A DNA stretch of 64,000 nucleotides from Desulfovibrio sp. JC010 (GTDB lineage Bacteria; Desulfobacterota; Desulfovibrionia; Desulfovibrionales; Desulfovibrionaceae), in NCBI RefSeq assembly GCF_010470675.1, contig NZ_VOIQ01000012.1:1-64000 (forward strand), written 5' to 3'. Numbering within the stretch: position 1 is the first letter of the stretch; each line of letters begins with the position of its first letter. Under the pieces are notes generated by a model. The model did no database searches. It was given only the letters and a program-made list of their open reading frames with translations, and was not told the DNA's origin. This document shows positions 7,706-16,982 of this stretch, piece by piece. Both the position numbers and the translations under genes were made by a program.

Positions 7706-8470
7706 ATGGTTAATGGAAAAAAAGTTGTAATGGTTATGCCTGCTTATAATGCGGCTTCCACATTGAAGAAGACTCTGGACGAACTGCCTGCTGATGTGGT
7801 GGATGAAATCCTGCTGGTTGATGACTGCAGCCGTGACGATACTGTTTCGCAGGCGGAGAGACTCGGTATCAAGACCGTGGTTCATACCTGCAACACCGGG
7901 TACGGCGGGAACCAGAAGACCTGCTACCGCACCGCCCTTGAGATGGGCGCGGATGTGGTGGTCATGGTCCATCCGGACTACCAGTACACCCCGCTGATCA
8001 TTTCGGCCATGGTTTCGCCCATTGCCAACGGGGTTTTCGATTGCATGCTCGGTTCGAGAATCCTGGGTACCGGGGCGCGCAAGGGCGGTATGCCTCTCTA
8101 TAAGTATGTCGCCAACCGGGCGTTGACCTGTTTTCAGAATTTTATGATCGGTTACCATCTTTCCGAATATCATACCGGGTACCGGGCCTTTTCCCGCGAG
8201 CTGCTGGAAACAATTCCTTTTGAAGATAACAGCGATGATTTTGTTTTTGATAACCAGATGCTCTGCCAGATAATCTATTCCGGTTATGACATCGGGGAAG
8301 TGACCTGTCCGACCCGCTACATGGATGATTCCTCGTCCATCAGTTTTGCCCGGTCGGTTAAGTATGGGCTGGGTGTGTTGCGGTGTTCATATGAGACTTT
8401 GGGACACCGGCTGGGCTGGATTAAGAGTGAATTTTTGAAAGATGTACCCAAACGGGGGCAGGCGGAATAA
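7706..8470 (+). CDS. Family 2 glycosyltransferase (dolichyl-phosphate-sugar synthase type)
   Basis: A 254-residue cytoplasmic or membrane-associated GT-A enzyme. It shows the nucleotide-sugar motif VMPAYNAASTL, the DDCSRDDT motif, the metal-binding DxD-equivalent HPDYQYTP, GSRILG and the acceptor-site YHTGYRAFSREL. It probably transfers a sugar from a nucleotide donor to a lipid phosphate or glycan. CAGGAG precedes ATG 7706. The TPR membrane protein follows after 2 bp, suggesting that the two work together in glycoconjugate synthesis. Confidence 0.88.
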   Translation: MVNGKKVVMVMPAYNAASTLKKTLDELPADVVDEILLVDDCSRDDTVSQAERLGIKTVVHTCNTGYGGNQKTCYRTALEMGADVVVMVHPDYQYTPLIISAMVSPIANGVFDCMLGSRILGTGARKGGMPLYKYVANRALTCFQNFMIGYHLSEYHTGYRAFSRELLETIPFEDNSDDFVFDNQMLCQIIYSGYDIGEVTCPTRYMDDSSSISFARSVKYGLGVLRCSYETLGHRLGWIKSEFLKDVPKRGQAE

Positions 8471-8472
8471 TC

Positions 8473-10188
8473 ATGAGCGGTGCGAAAGTCGGAAATGAAA
8501 TGAAGAAGGCGTTGATTGCTTCGGCGATGCTCTGCGCGCTGGTGCTTGTTGTCTACGGGCAGTGCGGCGGTTTTGAGCTGGTCACTTATGATGACACCAG
8601 TTACGTGAGCAACAACCAGCGGGTCATGCAGGGAATCTCCGCCGAGAATATCGGCTGGGCTTTCAGTACCTTCCAGCTTTCCAACTACCACCCGCTGACC
8701 GTGGTTTCACATATGCTCGATACTTCCCTGTTCGGTGATTCGGACGGGGCACGCCATCTGGTAAATGTGTTTTTTCATCTCTGCAACGTGCTGCTGCTCT
8801 TTTTCTTCCTGCTTAAGGCTACGGCAAAGCTTGATAAAGACGGGCTGATACCCTCATTTTTTGTGGCCGCACTTTTTGCCGTGCACCCGGTGCATGTGGA
8901 GTCCGTAGCCTGGGTTGCCGAGCGCAAAGACGTGCTTTCCACCTTCTTCTGGCTCAGTGCCATGCACAGCTGGCTGGGCTGGGTCAGGGACAGGAATATG
9001 GGGTCCTACGGACTGACCTTTTTTTTCACCGGGCTGGGTATTCTGGCCAAGCCCATGGTGGTCACCCTGCCTGCGGCTTTGGTGCTGCTGGATATATGGC
9101 CGCTGAACCGGGTGGATTTAACAAAGAATCCTGCTGCGCAACTGGGTAAGCTGATTGCGGAGAAGTTGCCCCTGTTCGGGCTGTCCGTCCTTTCCTCTGT
9201 ATTGACCGTCATGGCCCAGCATGGCGGCGGAGCCATGCAGAGCGCGGAATCTTTTCCCTTGAGCCTGCGTATTTCCAACGCGCTTGTTTCCTATGTGGCC
9301 TATCTGGGTGAGCTGGTTGCCCCGGTCAATCTGGCGGTCTTTTATCCTTACCCGCACGATATCCCGTTCTGGAAGCCTGCGCTGGCGGCTTTGTTCATTG
9401 TTGCTGTATCGGCTGTTGCGGTCCGTTTTATCAGGAAATTCCCTCTCGGTGCGGTGGGCTGGTTCTGGTATCTGGGAACCCTTGTCCCGGTTATCGGGCT
9501 GGTGCAGGTGGGCGATCAGTCCATGGCCGACCGCTACGCCTATATCCCGTTCATGGGAATTTATATGATCATAGCTTTCGGGGCGGCCCGGCTGGTCCGC
9601 GAAGGCAGGGTTCCCGGCAAGGCTGCTGTTGCGTTTGGGACTGCCGTGGTGGCGGTTCTGCTGGTCGGGGCCTATACTCAGGCCGGACACTGGAAGGACA
9701 GCAAAGCCTTGTACACCCGCGCTTTGGCGGTGACCGAGAACAACCACCATATGCATTACAACTACGGCAACCTGCTGGAACGGGAAAAGAATCTTACTGA
9801 GGCGGCCAGGCATTTCAAGGCTGCGTTCAAGGCCGACCCTTCCCATTACAAGGCCATGAGCAGCCTTGCATCAATATTGAGCCGCAAGGGGAATCCCTAT
9901 GCCGCACTGGATCTTTACCAGCGGGCTTTGCAACTCAATCCGGATTACGCACCGGCTCTGGGCAACCGGGGTATCGTCTACATGCAGCAGGGCAAGTTCG
10001 AAGCCGCCATGGCCGACCTGCGCAAGGCGAGTGCGCTTGAGCCGCAAGAGGTCAACCATATGATCAACATGGGCTTGCTCTTCTATATGCGTGGTGACAA
10101 TGAGCACGCAAAGGAATGGTTGCGCAAGGCTCTGCAGATCGATCCGGATAATAAAATTGCGCGCAAGAATCTGGCTCTGATTCCCTGA
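8473..10188 (+). CDS. Polytopic membrane protein with C-terminal TPR repeats (TMTC/DUF1736-like)
   Basis: A 571-residue inner-membrane protein. About ten hydrophobic segments span residues 10-410, with GT-C-like periplasmic-loop motifs (TYDDTSYVSNN near residue 40; HPVHVESVAWVAERKD near 140). At least three tetratricopeptide repeats cover residues 430-565 (for example ALDLYQRALQLNPDYAPALG). The layout matches TMTC-like proteins, thought to be GT-C mannosyl- or glycosyltransferases acting on periplasmic proteins. ATG 8473 lies 2 bp after the GT2 stop; ATG 8500 is an alternative start. The GT2 gene upstream could supply its lipid-linked sugar donor (inference). Confidence 0.85.
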   Translation: MSGAKVGNEMKKALIASAMLCALVLVVYGQCGGFELVTYDDTSYVSNNQRVMQGISAENIGWAFSTFQLSNYHPLTVVSHMLDTSLFGDSDGARHLVNVFFHLCNVLLLFFFLLKATAKLDKDGLIPSFFVAALFAVHPVHVESVAWVAERKDVLSTFFWLSAMHSWLGWVRDRNMGSYGLTFFFTGLGILAKPMVVTLPAALVLLDIWPLNRVDLTKNPAAQLGKLIAEKLPLFGLSVLSSVLTVMAQHGGGAMQSAESFPLSLRISNALVSYVAYLGELVAPVNLAVFYPYPHDIPFWKPALAALFIVAVSAVAVRFIRKFPLGAVGWFWYLGTLVPVIGLVQVGDQSMADRYAYIPFMGIYMIIAFGAARLVREGRVPGKAAVAFGTAVVAVLLVGAYTQAGHWKDSKALYTRALAVTENNHHMHYNYGNLLEREKNLTEAARHFKAAFKADPSHYKAMSSLASILSRKGNPYAALDLYQRALQLNPDYAPALGNRGIVYMQQGKFEAAMADLRKASALEPQEVNHMINMGLLFYMRGDNEHAKEWLRKALQIDPDNKIARKNLALIP

Positions 10189-10221
10189 TTGAGTAATCAG
10201 CGGTTTTGACGTATCTCCATT

Positions 10222-10249
10222 GCAGGAGAAATAATAATGTTTCTCCTGC
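10222..10249 (+). promoter_or_regulatory. Hairpin sequestering a good ribosome-binding site; possible leader ORF
   Basis: GCAGGAGAAA pairs with TTTCTCCTGC. The left arm contains a strong Shine-Dalgarno sequence for ATG 10237, which opens a 28-codon frame (10237-10323) that overlaps the start of the DUF401 gene. The hairpin has no T-run, so it is a poor terminator. It may be a translational-control element; the leader peptide is speculative. Confidence 0.3.
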
Positions 10250-10289
10250 TGCGCTGGTCGTTAATCCTATTCCGCTCTCGGGGTGACTC

Positions 10290-11576
10290 ATGGAATTTCT
10301 TCACAATCTCCTGCCCTTATTAAAAATTCTTTTTGTTTTTATCTGCATGCTGGCCGGGATCAGGCTCCGCTTCGGCGTGGGACCGTCCATTCTGGCCGGG
10401 GGCGGGGTGCTGGCCCTTCTGACCTCCATGAAAATGGGCGAGGTACTTAAGGTCAGTGCTGAGGCCCTGCTGGATGATAAGACTGTTTTTCTGGCCCTCA
10501 TCGTGGCCCTGATCATGATCCTTTCCGGTCTGCTGGAGAAAACCGGGCAGGCGGCCCGCATAATGGAATCCCTGACCGGATACCTGAGAAGCCCCCGTCT
10601 GCGGCTGGTCTTCTTTCCGGCACTTATCGGTCTGCTGCCCATGCCCGGCGGGGCGATCTTCTCCGCACCCATGATTCAGGAGGCGGCCAACGGCCTTGAT
10701 GTTTCCGGACGGGATAAGGTGGTCATCAACTACTGGTTCCGTCATGTCTGGGAGCTTGGCTGGCCGTTGTATCCGGGTATGATTCTGGCCGCTTCCCTGT
10801 GCGGAATGAGTATTTTTGAATATATCGGCTACACTTTTCCGGGGGTTTTTGTCTGTATCGGATTGGGCTGTTTTTTCTATCTGCGACCTTCTGTCCTGCC
10901 CATGGCAAATAACGGTCAGGCTGCCGATGTTTCCGCCAACGGCCGCGATATCAGTAAAGTTGTCAAGGAAGGGTTGCCGCTTATTGTCGCCATCGCCGGG
11001 GCCTTTGTTTTTGAAACCGTACTGAGTCTTCTGTTTCCCGGCATCCCTTTTGAAATCGGGATTATTCTGGCCCTGCTGGGGGCGGTGTTTTGTGCTCTGT
11101 TTGCCAACCCCGGTTCATTTTCCATTATCCGGGGACTGCTGCTTGAAAAGCGGTTCCTGAACATGATCTTCATGATTGTCTGCGTCTTCGTGTTCAAGGA
11201 TATTCTCGGAGCCTGCGGGGTGGTTGATGAACTTGCCCGGCTGGCCGGAGGGGAAGCCGCACTTATTGCCGCCGCGGTGTTTGTGCCGTTTCTGGTGGGC
11301 TTTATCGCCGGGATAACACTTGCTTTTGTGGGTGCGGCCATGCCGCTTGTGGTCGGGCTGGTGCATGCTGCCGGTCTTGATTCACAGCTTCCGGCGTGGG
11401 CGGTGCTGTGTATGTTCAGCGGTTTTGCCGGGATCATGGCCTCACCGCTGCATATCTGTTTTCTGCTGACCTGCGAATATTTCAAGGTGGACATGGTCGC
11501 AGCGTGGAAAAAGGTTGTCATTCCCAGTTTGATGCTTATGTTGCTCGGAGTGGCGTACTTTTTGGTTTTATTGTAG
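10290..11576 (+). CDS. DUF401-family membrane transporter
   Basis: A 428-residue integral membrane protein with ten or more hydrophobic segments across its whole length. It has the DUF401 hallmark segments GLLPMPGGAIFSAPMI (near residue 115) and NYWFRHVWELGWPLYPG (near 150), and the C-terminal GFAGIMASPLHICFLLT. The family is distantly related to gluconate/citrate-type ion-coupled carriers; the substrate is unknown. The start follows GGGGTGACTC. A hairpin with a buried ribosome-binding site lies in its leader. Confidence 0.87.
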   Translation: MEFLHNLLPLLKILFVFICMLAGIRLRFGVGPSILAGGGVLALLTSMKMGEVLKVSAEALLDDKTVFLALIVALIMILSGLLEKTGQAARIMESLTGYLRSPRLRLVFFPALIGLLPMPGGAIFSAPMIQEAANGLDVSGRDKVVINYWFRHVWELGWPLYPGMILAASLCGMSIFEYIGYTFPGVFVCIGLGCFFYLRPSVLPMANNGQAADVSANGRDISKVVKEGLPLIVAIAGAFVFETVLSLLFPGIPFEIGIILALLGAVFCALFANPGSFSIIRGLLLEKRFLNMIFMIVCVFVFKDILGACGVVDELARLAGGEAALIAAAVFVPFLVGFIAGITLAFVGAAMPLVVGLVHAAGLDSQLPAWAVLCMFSGFAGIMASPLHICFLLTCEYFKVDMVAAWKKVVIPSLMLMLLGVAYFLVLL

Positions 11577-11637
11577 ATGAAAATCCCCTCGCGGGTAATA
11601 TAAAAAGGCCAGATAAAAAAAATCGGAGGAACAAAAT

Positions 11638-12147
11638 ATGTCCAATCCCATGGTACTGATGGAAACACCTGAAGGTGAAGTACTGATCGAACTTTTTGAG
11701 AAAGAAGCCCCCAAAACCGTAGAAAATTTTCTGCGTTACGTTGATGAAGGTTTTTACGAAGGAACCCTTTTTCACCGTGTTATCAATAATTTTATGATTC
11801 AGGGCGGCGGTTATGATTTCTCCATGAATGAGAAAGAAAACCATGCACCTGTTGAGAACGAAGCTGACAACGGCCTCCAGAATGAACTCGGAACACTTGC
11901 CATGGCCCGTACCATGGATCCCCATTCCGCCACTTCACAGTTTTTCATTAATGTGAAGGATAACGGTTTCCTTAACCACACTGCAAAGAACCCGCAAGGC
12001 TGGGGCTACTGCGTATTCGGTAAGGTTATCGACGGTATGGAAGCTGTTGAGAAAATCAAGAAAGTAAAGACCGGCTCCTACGGTCCCATGGATGATGTAC
12101 CGGTTGATCCCATCAGCATCATTTCCATGAAGCGTTTTGAAGACTAA
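11638..12147 (+). CDS. Cyclophilin-type peptidyl-prolyl cis-trans isomerase
   Basis: A 169-residue cytoplasmic cyclophilin (no signal peptide). Catalytic and ligand-site segments are intact: LFHRVINNFMIQGGG with the active Arg, LAMARTMDPHSATSQFFINV, and the late WGYCVFGKV. It catalyses proline isomerisation during protein folding. It resembles the PpiB class of about 165 residues. It has a strong GGAGG ribosome-binding site and appears to be a single-gene transcript ended by the hairpin at 12175. Confidence 0.95.
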   Translation: MSNPMVLMETPEGEVLIELFEKEAPKTVENFLRYVDEGFYEGTLFHRVINNFMIQGGGYDFSMNEKENHAPVENEADNGLQNELGTLAMARTMDPHSATSQFFINVKDNGFLNHTAKNPQGWGYCVFGKVIDGMEAVEKIKKVKTGSYGPMDDVPVDPISIISMKRFED

Positions 12148-12174
12148 TTCAAATAACGCTGTATTTGTTTTTAA

Positions 12175-12210
12175 GGCACCGGAAAGTGATACTTTCCGGT
12201 GCCTTTTTTG
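12175..12210 (+). terminator. Terminator after cyclophilin gene
   Basis: The perfect stem GGCACCGGAAAGT/ACTTTCCGGTGCC is followed by TTTTTTG, 27 bp after the stop codon. Confidence 0.92.
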
Positions 12211-12330
12211 TGCATGGCCTGCTTTGTTATACTTTTAGAATAACAGTTTTAAATATAAAATTTTTTTGCTATGTCTTTATGTGATTGGTGGAAATTGCAG
12301 TTTCTGAGTAAAATTGATCAGGGGTAACCA

Positions 12331-13437
12331 TTGGATAATTCTGAATTAACTATCCTCGTCATTGATGATGAAGATTTCGTACGGGAAACGATCAGCGACT
12401 ATCTGAGTGATTCCGGGTTCAATACCATTGACGCCTGTGACGGTGAAAAAGGGATTGAAGTCTTCAAGCGTGAAAATCCTGATGCTGTTCTGGTCGACCT
12501 GAATATGCCTAAAGTTGACGGATTCGGAGTCCTTGAGCATGTTACGGGTGAAAGCCCCGACACCCCCATCATCGTAGTTTCCGGTGCCGGACTCATTCAG
12601 GATGCCATTAAGGCGGTCCGGCTGGGAGCATGGGATTTCGTGACCAAGCCCATCGTTGATCTGAATGTCCTTGAGTATGCCCTCGGACGCGCTCTTGAGC
12701 GGGCCATGCTGATCAAAGAAAACCGCAGCTATAAGGAACACCTTGAAGCCAAGGTGGAGAAAAGGACCGAAGACCTGCGTAATGAGATTAAGGTCCGCCG
12801 TGAGGCTCAGGATGCCCTGATGGCTATTCAGGATGAAGTCATTGAGACTCAGAAAGAAGTCATCCTCACCCTCGGCGAAGTGGTGGAAACCCGCTCCAAC
12901 GAGACTGCAAACCATGTGCGCAGGGTGGCGGAACTGGCTTATATTCTGGCCCGCCGTTACGGTCTCAGTGAGGAAGAGTCCGATCTGCTGCGCCTTGCCT
13001 CACCCATGCATGATGTGGGCAAGATCGGCATTCCGGATACCGTGCTCAACAAGCCCGGCAAGCTTACTCCTGAAGAATTTGAACTGATCAAGACCCATAC
13101 CACCATCGGGCATGAAATTTTAAAGCATTCCGAGCGTCCCATAATGAAGGCTGCAGCCATTGTGGCCTACGAACACCATGAATGGTGGAACGGCAACGGC
13201 TATCCCTGCGGTCTTGCCGGAGAAGATATTCATATCTACGGACGTATAATCGGGATTGTGGATGTCTTTGACGCTCTCGGCAGTGAACGGGTCTACAAAA
13301 AAGCGTGGCCCATTGAGAAGATCAAAGAATATTTTGAGGAAAGCAAGGGTAAGCAGTTCGACCCGCATCTGACCGATCTTTTTTTCGAGAATGTAGACGA
13401 AATCCTGCAGTTGAGACGAACCTTTCCTGACGGCTAG
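12331..13437 (+). CDS. Response regulator with HD-GYP domain (c-di-GMP phosphodiesterase)
   Basis: A 368-residue two-component output protein. Residues 1-125 form a receiver (acidic pair in VIDDEDF, phosphorylatable Asp in AVLVDLNMP, Thr/Ser in VVSGAG, Lys in VTKP). A coiled-coil linker spans residues 125-180. The HD-GYP domain then carries HDVGKIGIPD, HTTIGHEIL, EHHEWWNGNGYP and the DVFDAL segment. The metal ligands and GYP are present, so c-di-GMP hydrolysis is likely. Translation begins at TTG 12331, with AGGGG six bases upstream. No cognate kinase is adjacent. Confidence 0.9.
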   Translation: MDNSELTILVIDDEDFVRETISDYLSDSGFNTIDACDGEKGIEVFKRENPDAVLVDLNMPKVDGFGVLEHVTGESPDTPIIVVSGAGLIQDAIKAVRLGAWDFVTKPIVDLNVLEYALGRALERAMLIKENRSYKEHLEAKVEKRTEDLRNEIKVRREAQDALMAIQDEVIETQKEVILTLGEVVETRSNETANHVRRVAELAYILARRYGLSEEESDLLRLASPMHDVGKIGIPDTVLNKPGKLTPEEFELIKTHTTIGHEILKHSERPIMKAAAIVAYEHHEWWNGNGYPCGLAGEDIHIYGRIIGIVDVFDALGSERVYKKAWPIEKIKEYFEESKGKQFDPHLTDLFFENVDEILQLRRTFPDG

Positions 13438-13463
13438 TCCTGCATTTTCAGATCCCCGGAAAT

Positions 13464-14114
13464 CTATCCTTTCAGTTTCTCCGCCAGCAGCGGTTCGGGA
13501 TGTTTCTTATTGCGGGCAAGACTCAGCGCGTCCTTGCGGCATTTGTTGGTGCATACTCCGCAGCCCATACATCTTTTGGGATTAATGCGCATGCGCTTGT
13601 CTCGCAGATTCATGGCTCCGAAGGGACAGTATTCCATACACTGGGCGCAGCCGATGCATTTGTGTGGATCGACAACGGCAATGTAGCCGGCAGGAATCAG
13701 CATGGGCATTTTGCTTTGCCCGGCTTCAATTGCGCAACAGCAACCGGGACAGCAGTTGCAGATGGTATAGAAAACTCCCTCATCTTCTTCCATGATACAA
13801 ATATAATGCACATGGCCTTTGGCGTTTCGCGTCTCCAGAGTCCTTATGGCTTCATCCATGCTGATGCGCCGTGAGTTTTCCGGGTGGTTTCTGGCTGCGA
13901 ATGAGGCGAACTCCTCTCCGGCGGACATGCAGATTTCCGCCTCTGATGCAGGTCTTTCCATTGATGCCCGGCAGGGAGATTCAAAAAGCACAACAGATTT
14001 ATCCGCACTGCTGTCCAGCAGTGCTTGCAGTAGCTTTTTCGCTTCTCGGGTGGGGATGAGCTTGCCGTGGAATTTTTTGGCAAAGTCATCCTTGAAATTC
14101 AGAATTCTTTTCAT
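13464..14114 (-). CDS. 4Fe-4S binding protein with N-terminal unique domain
   Basis: A 216-residue cytoplasmic iron-sulfur protein. Residues 1-130 form an uncharacterised domain ending in a Cys cluster (ICNCCPGCCCAIE, five Cys). Residues 135-200 form a bacterial two-cluster ferredoxin (CIGCAQCMEYCPFGA and CMGCGVCTNKCRKDA). It probably transfers electrons, with the extra Cys cluster possibly binding a third centre. ATG 14114 follows GGGAGAACC, a better start than the upstream ATG at 14135. It is convergent with the HD-GYP gene. Confidence 0.82.
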   Translation of the reverse strand: MKRILNFKDDFAKKFHGKLIPTREAKKLLQALLDSSADKSVVLFESPCRASMERPASEAEICMSAGEEFASFAARNHPENSRRISMDEAIRTLETRNAKGHVHYICIMEEDEGVFYTICNCCPGCCCAIEAGQSKMPMLIPAGYIAVVDPHKCIGCAQCMEYCPFGAMNLRDKRMRINPKRCMGCGVCTNKCRKDALSLARNKKHPEPLLAEKLKG

Positions 14115-14261
14115 GGTTCTCCCTTTTATAGACATAAAATATCAGAGCCCAAAAAAATAGTACAGTTTTTCCAGAAGCAACTTCACAATCCACTATGCTT
14201 ATGTCTATGCTGATCCTGTACCTGATAGCATATTCCTTCGGGAATTGAACAGGAGTTGTGA

Positions 14262-15737
14262 ATGGAAATTACAGTACGCAGACATGGGGATACAGTTGTA
14301 GTCGGCATGGCCGGAAGGGTTGATGCCTACGGGGCCGGGGAATTGGACCGGAACCTGAAAGATCTCCTTGCCGATGAAAAACTGGCCTGCATGGCTTTTG
14401 ATATGGCTGAGGTCCGTTACCTGAGCAGTGCCGGAATCCGCTCCATTGTGCGGACCATGAAAATTCTGCACAGCCGTAACGGCGCGCTGGCTCTCTGCGC
14501 GCTCTGCTCCTATTGCCGCAATGTGCTTGATACCGCCGGGATGACCCGCTCATTGAATATTTTCTCCACTCACAGCGAGGCCATGGATTTTCTGCAGTCC
14601 GTGCACTGGGAGCGGCAGGCCCTTGAAAACTGGGAACGCATGGAAACTGCGGATTCACCCATCGGGCAGTTTCGGTTTGTGCCCGGTGAAAATTCGCAGG
14701 CCGACTTGAAGGTCATCGGTTCCATTGCGGATATTTTTCATTCGCGGGTGGATGAAAGGCGGGTTTTTTCGCGTCGTTTTTCCCAGACAGAATATTCCAT
14801 CGGTGTGGGCGGGCTTGGTGAAGTCCCGGAAGATTATATGAAGGTGCTCGGGTCCATGATCACCATCGGCGGGACCATGGGCTGGCTGCCCACGGATGGT
14901 CACGACCTTGCTGATTTTCTGGTGCCGCGCAATGATACCGGATCGGTGCTGATCCGTACTCCCTTCAACCTGACTCTTTCCGGCGGTTTTAACGAATATA
15001 TAATGTTTGAATCTTCCGAAGAGGGCGGAACCACTCTGGACCGCCTTTATCGCGGTCTGTTTCTGCTTGCCCGGCGCAGGCGCAGGGATTTCAAGGGCGT
15101 ACTCGGTACGGCCGCATGGATGCAGACCAGTGAGCTTATGGCCGGAACCATGATGCGTTCCCCGGTGCGCGAATTCGCCCCGGAAAACAAACGGGCCATT
15201 ACCGACCCATCCAACAGCGGTGAGTGGTTCAAGCGCGATGTGCTGCCCCGGCACCGCGATGTGACCTGTTTGACCTGCGGGGTGGGAGTTGATCTTTCCT
15301 GTGACCTTTCGGTTTATGACCAGTCCGGGCTGTATGCAGCTTTTTATATTGACCCGGCAACTGCCGGAGACCGGGGGCAGATTCTCAATAATCACGGTGC
15401 TGTTTTCGAGCAGGTGCATATGCCTGAGAAAATGGTCTGTCTTGATAAAATGGTCCGCGAAGTCTCGGCAAAAGCGGAATTCAAGGATATGCGCAAACTG
15501 CGCGACAACACCCGCGTGACCCGGGCTTTTCTGGGGGTAAGTTATGTCCGCAGGCTGGTTCGGGACAGTGCCGGTTGGCAGGGTGTGGAGCTTCCGGTCA
15601 ACCGCAATATTGCGGAGAAGCGTTACCGCGAGGAGGCTGAGTTTCCTCTGGTTCCGGAAAAACGCGAGGCCGAACTGAGTAAATTCCAACGTTTTCTTGA
15701 GGAACAGCAGGCCAAGCACAGAGAGCATGGGAAATAA
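14262..15737 (+). CDS. STAS-domain protein fused to an uncharacterised large domain
   Basis: A 491-residue soluble protein. Residues 1-110 form a STAS (anti-sigma-factor antagonist) domain with the SSAGI motif at 55-59, whose Ser is the usual phosphorylation site. Residues 140-440 contain an alpha/beta domain I cannot name, with YSIGVGGLGEV near 178, PTDGHDLADFLVP near 210 and a CLTCGVGVDLSCD cluster near 340. The C-terminus is a charged coiled coil. The large domain might be a divergent PP2C or SpoIIE-like phosphatase, but its metal-binding Asp motifs are not visible. A partner-switching role is inferred from STAS only. Confidence 0.7.
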   Translation: MEITVRRHGDTVVVGMAGRVDAYGAGELDRNLKDLLADEKLACMAFDMAEVRYLSSAGIRSIVRTMKILHSRNGALALCALCSYCRNVLDTAGMTRSLNIFSTHSEAMDFLQSVHWERQALENWERMETADSPIGQFRFVPGENSQADLKVIGSIADIFHSRVDERRVFSRRFSQTEYSIGVGGLGEVPEDYMKVLGSMITIGGTMGWLPTDGHDLADFLVPRNDTGSVLIRTPFNLTLSGGFNEYIMFESSEEGGTTLDRLYRGLFLLARRRRRDFKGVLGTAAWMQTSELMAGTMMRSPVREFAPENKRAITDPSNSGEWFKRDVLPRHRDVTCLTCGVGVDLSCDLSVYDQSGLYAAFYIDPATAGDRGQILNNHGAVFEQVHMPEKMVCLDKMVREVSAKAEFKDMRKLRDNTRVTRAFLGVSYVRRLVRDSAGWQGVELPVNRNIAEKRYREEAEFPLVPEKREAELSKFQRFLEEQQAKHREHGK

Positions 15738-15819
15738 GTTGCCTGATACCTGCGCTTGCAGGTAAATAAGATTGAAAAGATTAAATGATCATAATGTGAT
15801 GAATCCTTAAGGAGGATAT

Positions 15820-16950
15820 ATGTGGTTTCGTCTGGCTGTAAGCCTGCTGCTGACGGCAGTTTTTTGTGTTCCGGCCTTTGCTGGGGAAAAGACCATCAAG
15901 GTCGGGGTGCTTTATAATCTTACCGGGGGGATGGCCGCCATTGACCGGCCCGGTCTGCATGGCATGGAGCTGGCAAAAGAGATTATTAATTCCGGGGGCG
16001 GCATTCTGGGACGTAAATTAAGTCTTGTTATTTCCGACTGCCGTTCAAATCTTGATTCCGCGGCAATGGCTTCCGAAGCACTGGCCGGGCAGGATAATAT
16101 GGTGGCGGTAATCGGCCTGAATGATACCGATTACGTAATGGCTGCGGCTCCGGCCATCACTGCCAAGGATCGTATTTTTATTACTGCCGGGGCGACCATG
16201 CAGAATCTGCCCTATATGTACGGCAAATATTTTTTCATGACCGCCTTCGGAGACAACATGCAGGCCCGGGCAGTAGCCAAGTTCGCCAGACGCAGGCTGG
16301 AAACTTCCCGTTGCTTTGTGGGTACTGATATTTCCAATGAATTCACCAAGACCCTTTCCAAATATTTTAAACGCCGTTACCGCAAGTATGGCGGAGCTGT
16401 TGTGGGTGAGGTCTGGTACAATTCCGGGGCACAGGAATATCCCCTGCCCAAAAGTGATGAAAAGGATCCGGACCTGATTTTTATGTCCTCAATTCCGCCG
16501 GACGCGCCCAAATACATTACGGAAGCCCGTAAAGCCGGATTCAACCAGCCCATTGTTTCCGGAGACGGTTTTGATACTCCGGGACTGCTGAATATCCCTG
16601 CGCAGTATGGACATTCAATTTATTTTGCCACCCACGTGGCTCTGGATAACCCGGAACCCATGGTGCAGGAATTCGTGGACAGCTATACCCGCATGTTCGG
16701 TGAAGGTCCTGAGTCAGGATTCGCCGCCCTCGGCTATGATACGGTCATGCTGCTGGCGCAGGCCATTGAAAAATCCGGGGTCGCCGAGTCTGAAAAGGTC
16801 CGCGAAGTTTTATCAAAAACCACCGGATTTAAAGGTGTGACCGGGGAGTTTTACTATCCTGAAGGGATACGTGTCCCCATGAAGACGGTGGATATTGTAA
16901 AATACGAAAACGGTACTTTCTCTTTTGTGGAGCAGATCAGTCCCAACTAA
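15820..16950 (+). CDS. ABC transporter periplasmic substrate-binding protein (branched-chain amino-acid type)
   Basis: A 376-residue exported protein with a classic signal peptide (hydrophobic core 3-17, AFA cleavage motif near 22). The mature part is a Peripla_BP_6/LivK-like two-lobed binding protein, beginning KTIKVGVLYNLTGGMA and containing the IGLNDTDYVMAAAPAI segment of the ligand cleft. No permease or ATPase genes are adjacent, so it may serve a transporter encoded elsewhere or act as a sensor. Strong AAGGAGG precedes ATG 15820. An aminopeptidase gene follows after 32 bp, hinting at peptide or amino-acid use. Confidence 0.88.
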   Translation: MWFRLAVSLLLTAVFCVPAFAGEKTIKVGVLYNLTGGMAAIDRPGLHGMELAKEIINSGGGILGRKLSLVISDCRSNLDSAAMASEALAGQDNMVAVIGLNDTDYVMAAAPAITAKDRIFITAGATMQNLPYMYGKYFFMTAFGDNMQARAVAKFARRRLETSRCFVGTDISNEFTKTLSKYFKRRYRKYGGAVVGEVWYNSGAQEYPLPKSDEKDPDLIFMSSIPPDAPKYITEARKAGFNQPIVSGDGFDTPGLLNIPAQYGHSIYFATHVALDNPEPMVQEFVDSYTRMFGEGPESGFAALGYDTVMLLAQAIEKSGVAESEKVREVLSKTTGFKGVTGEFYYPEGIRVPMKTVDIVKYENGTFSFVEQISPN

Positions 16951-16982
16951 CTCTTACTTCAGCTAACGGCATGGAGCAGTAG

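Noticed and set aside
14655-15728. 357-codon frame opposite the STAS-fusion gene
   Set aside because: Shadow frame; the plus-strand gene has a STAS domain.
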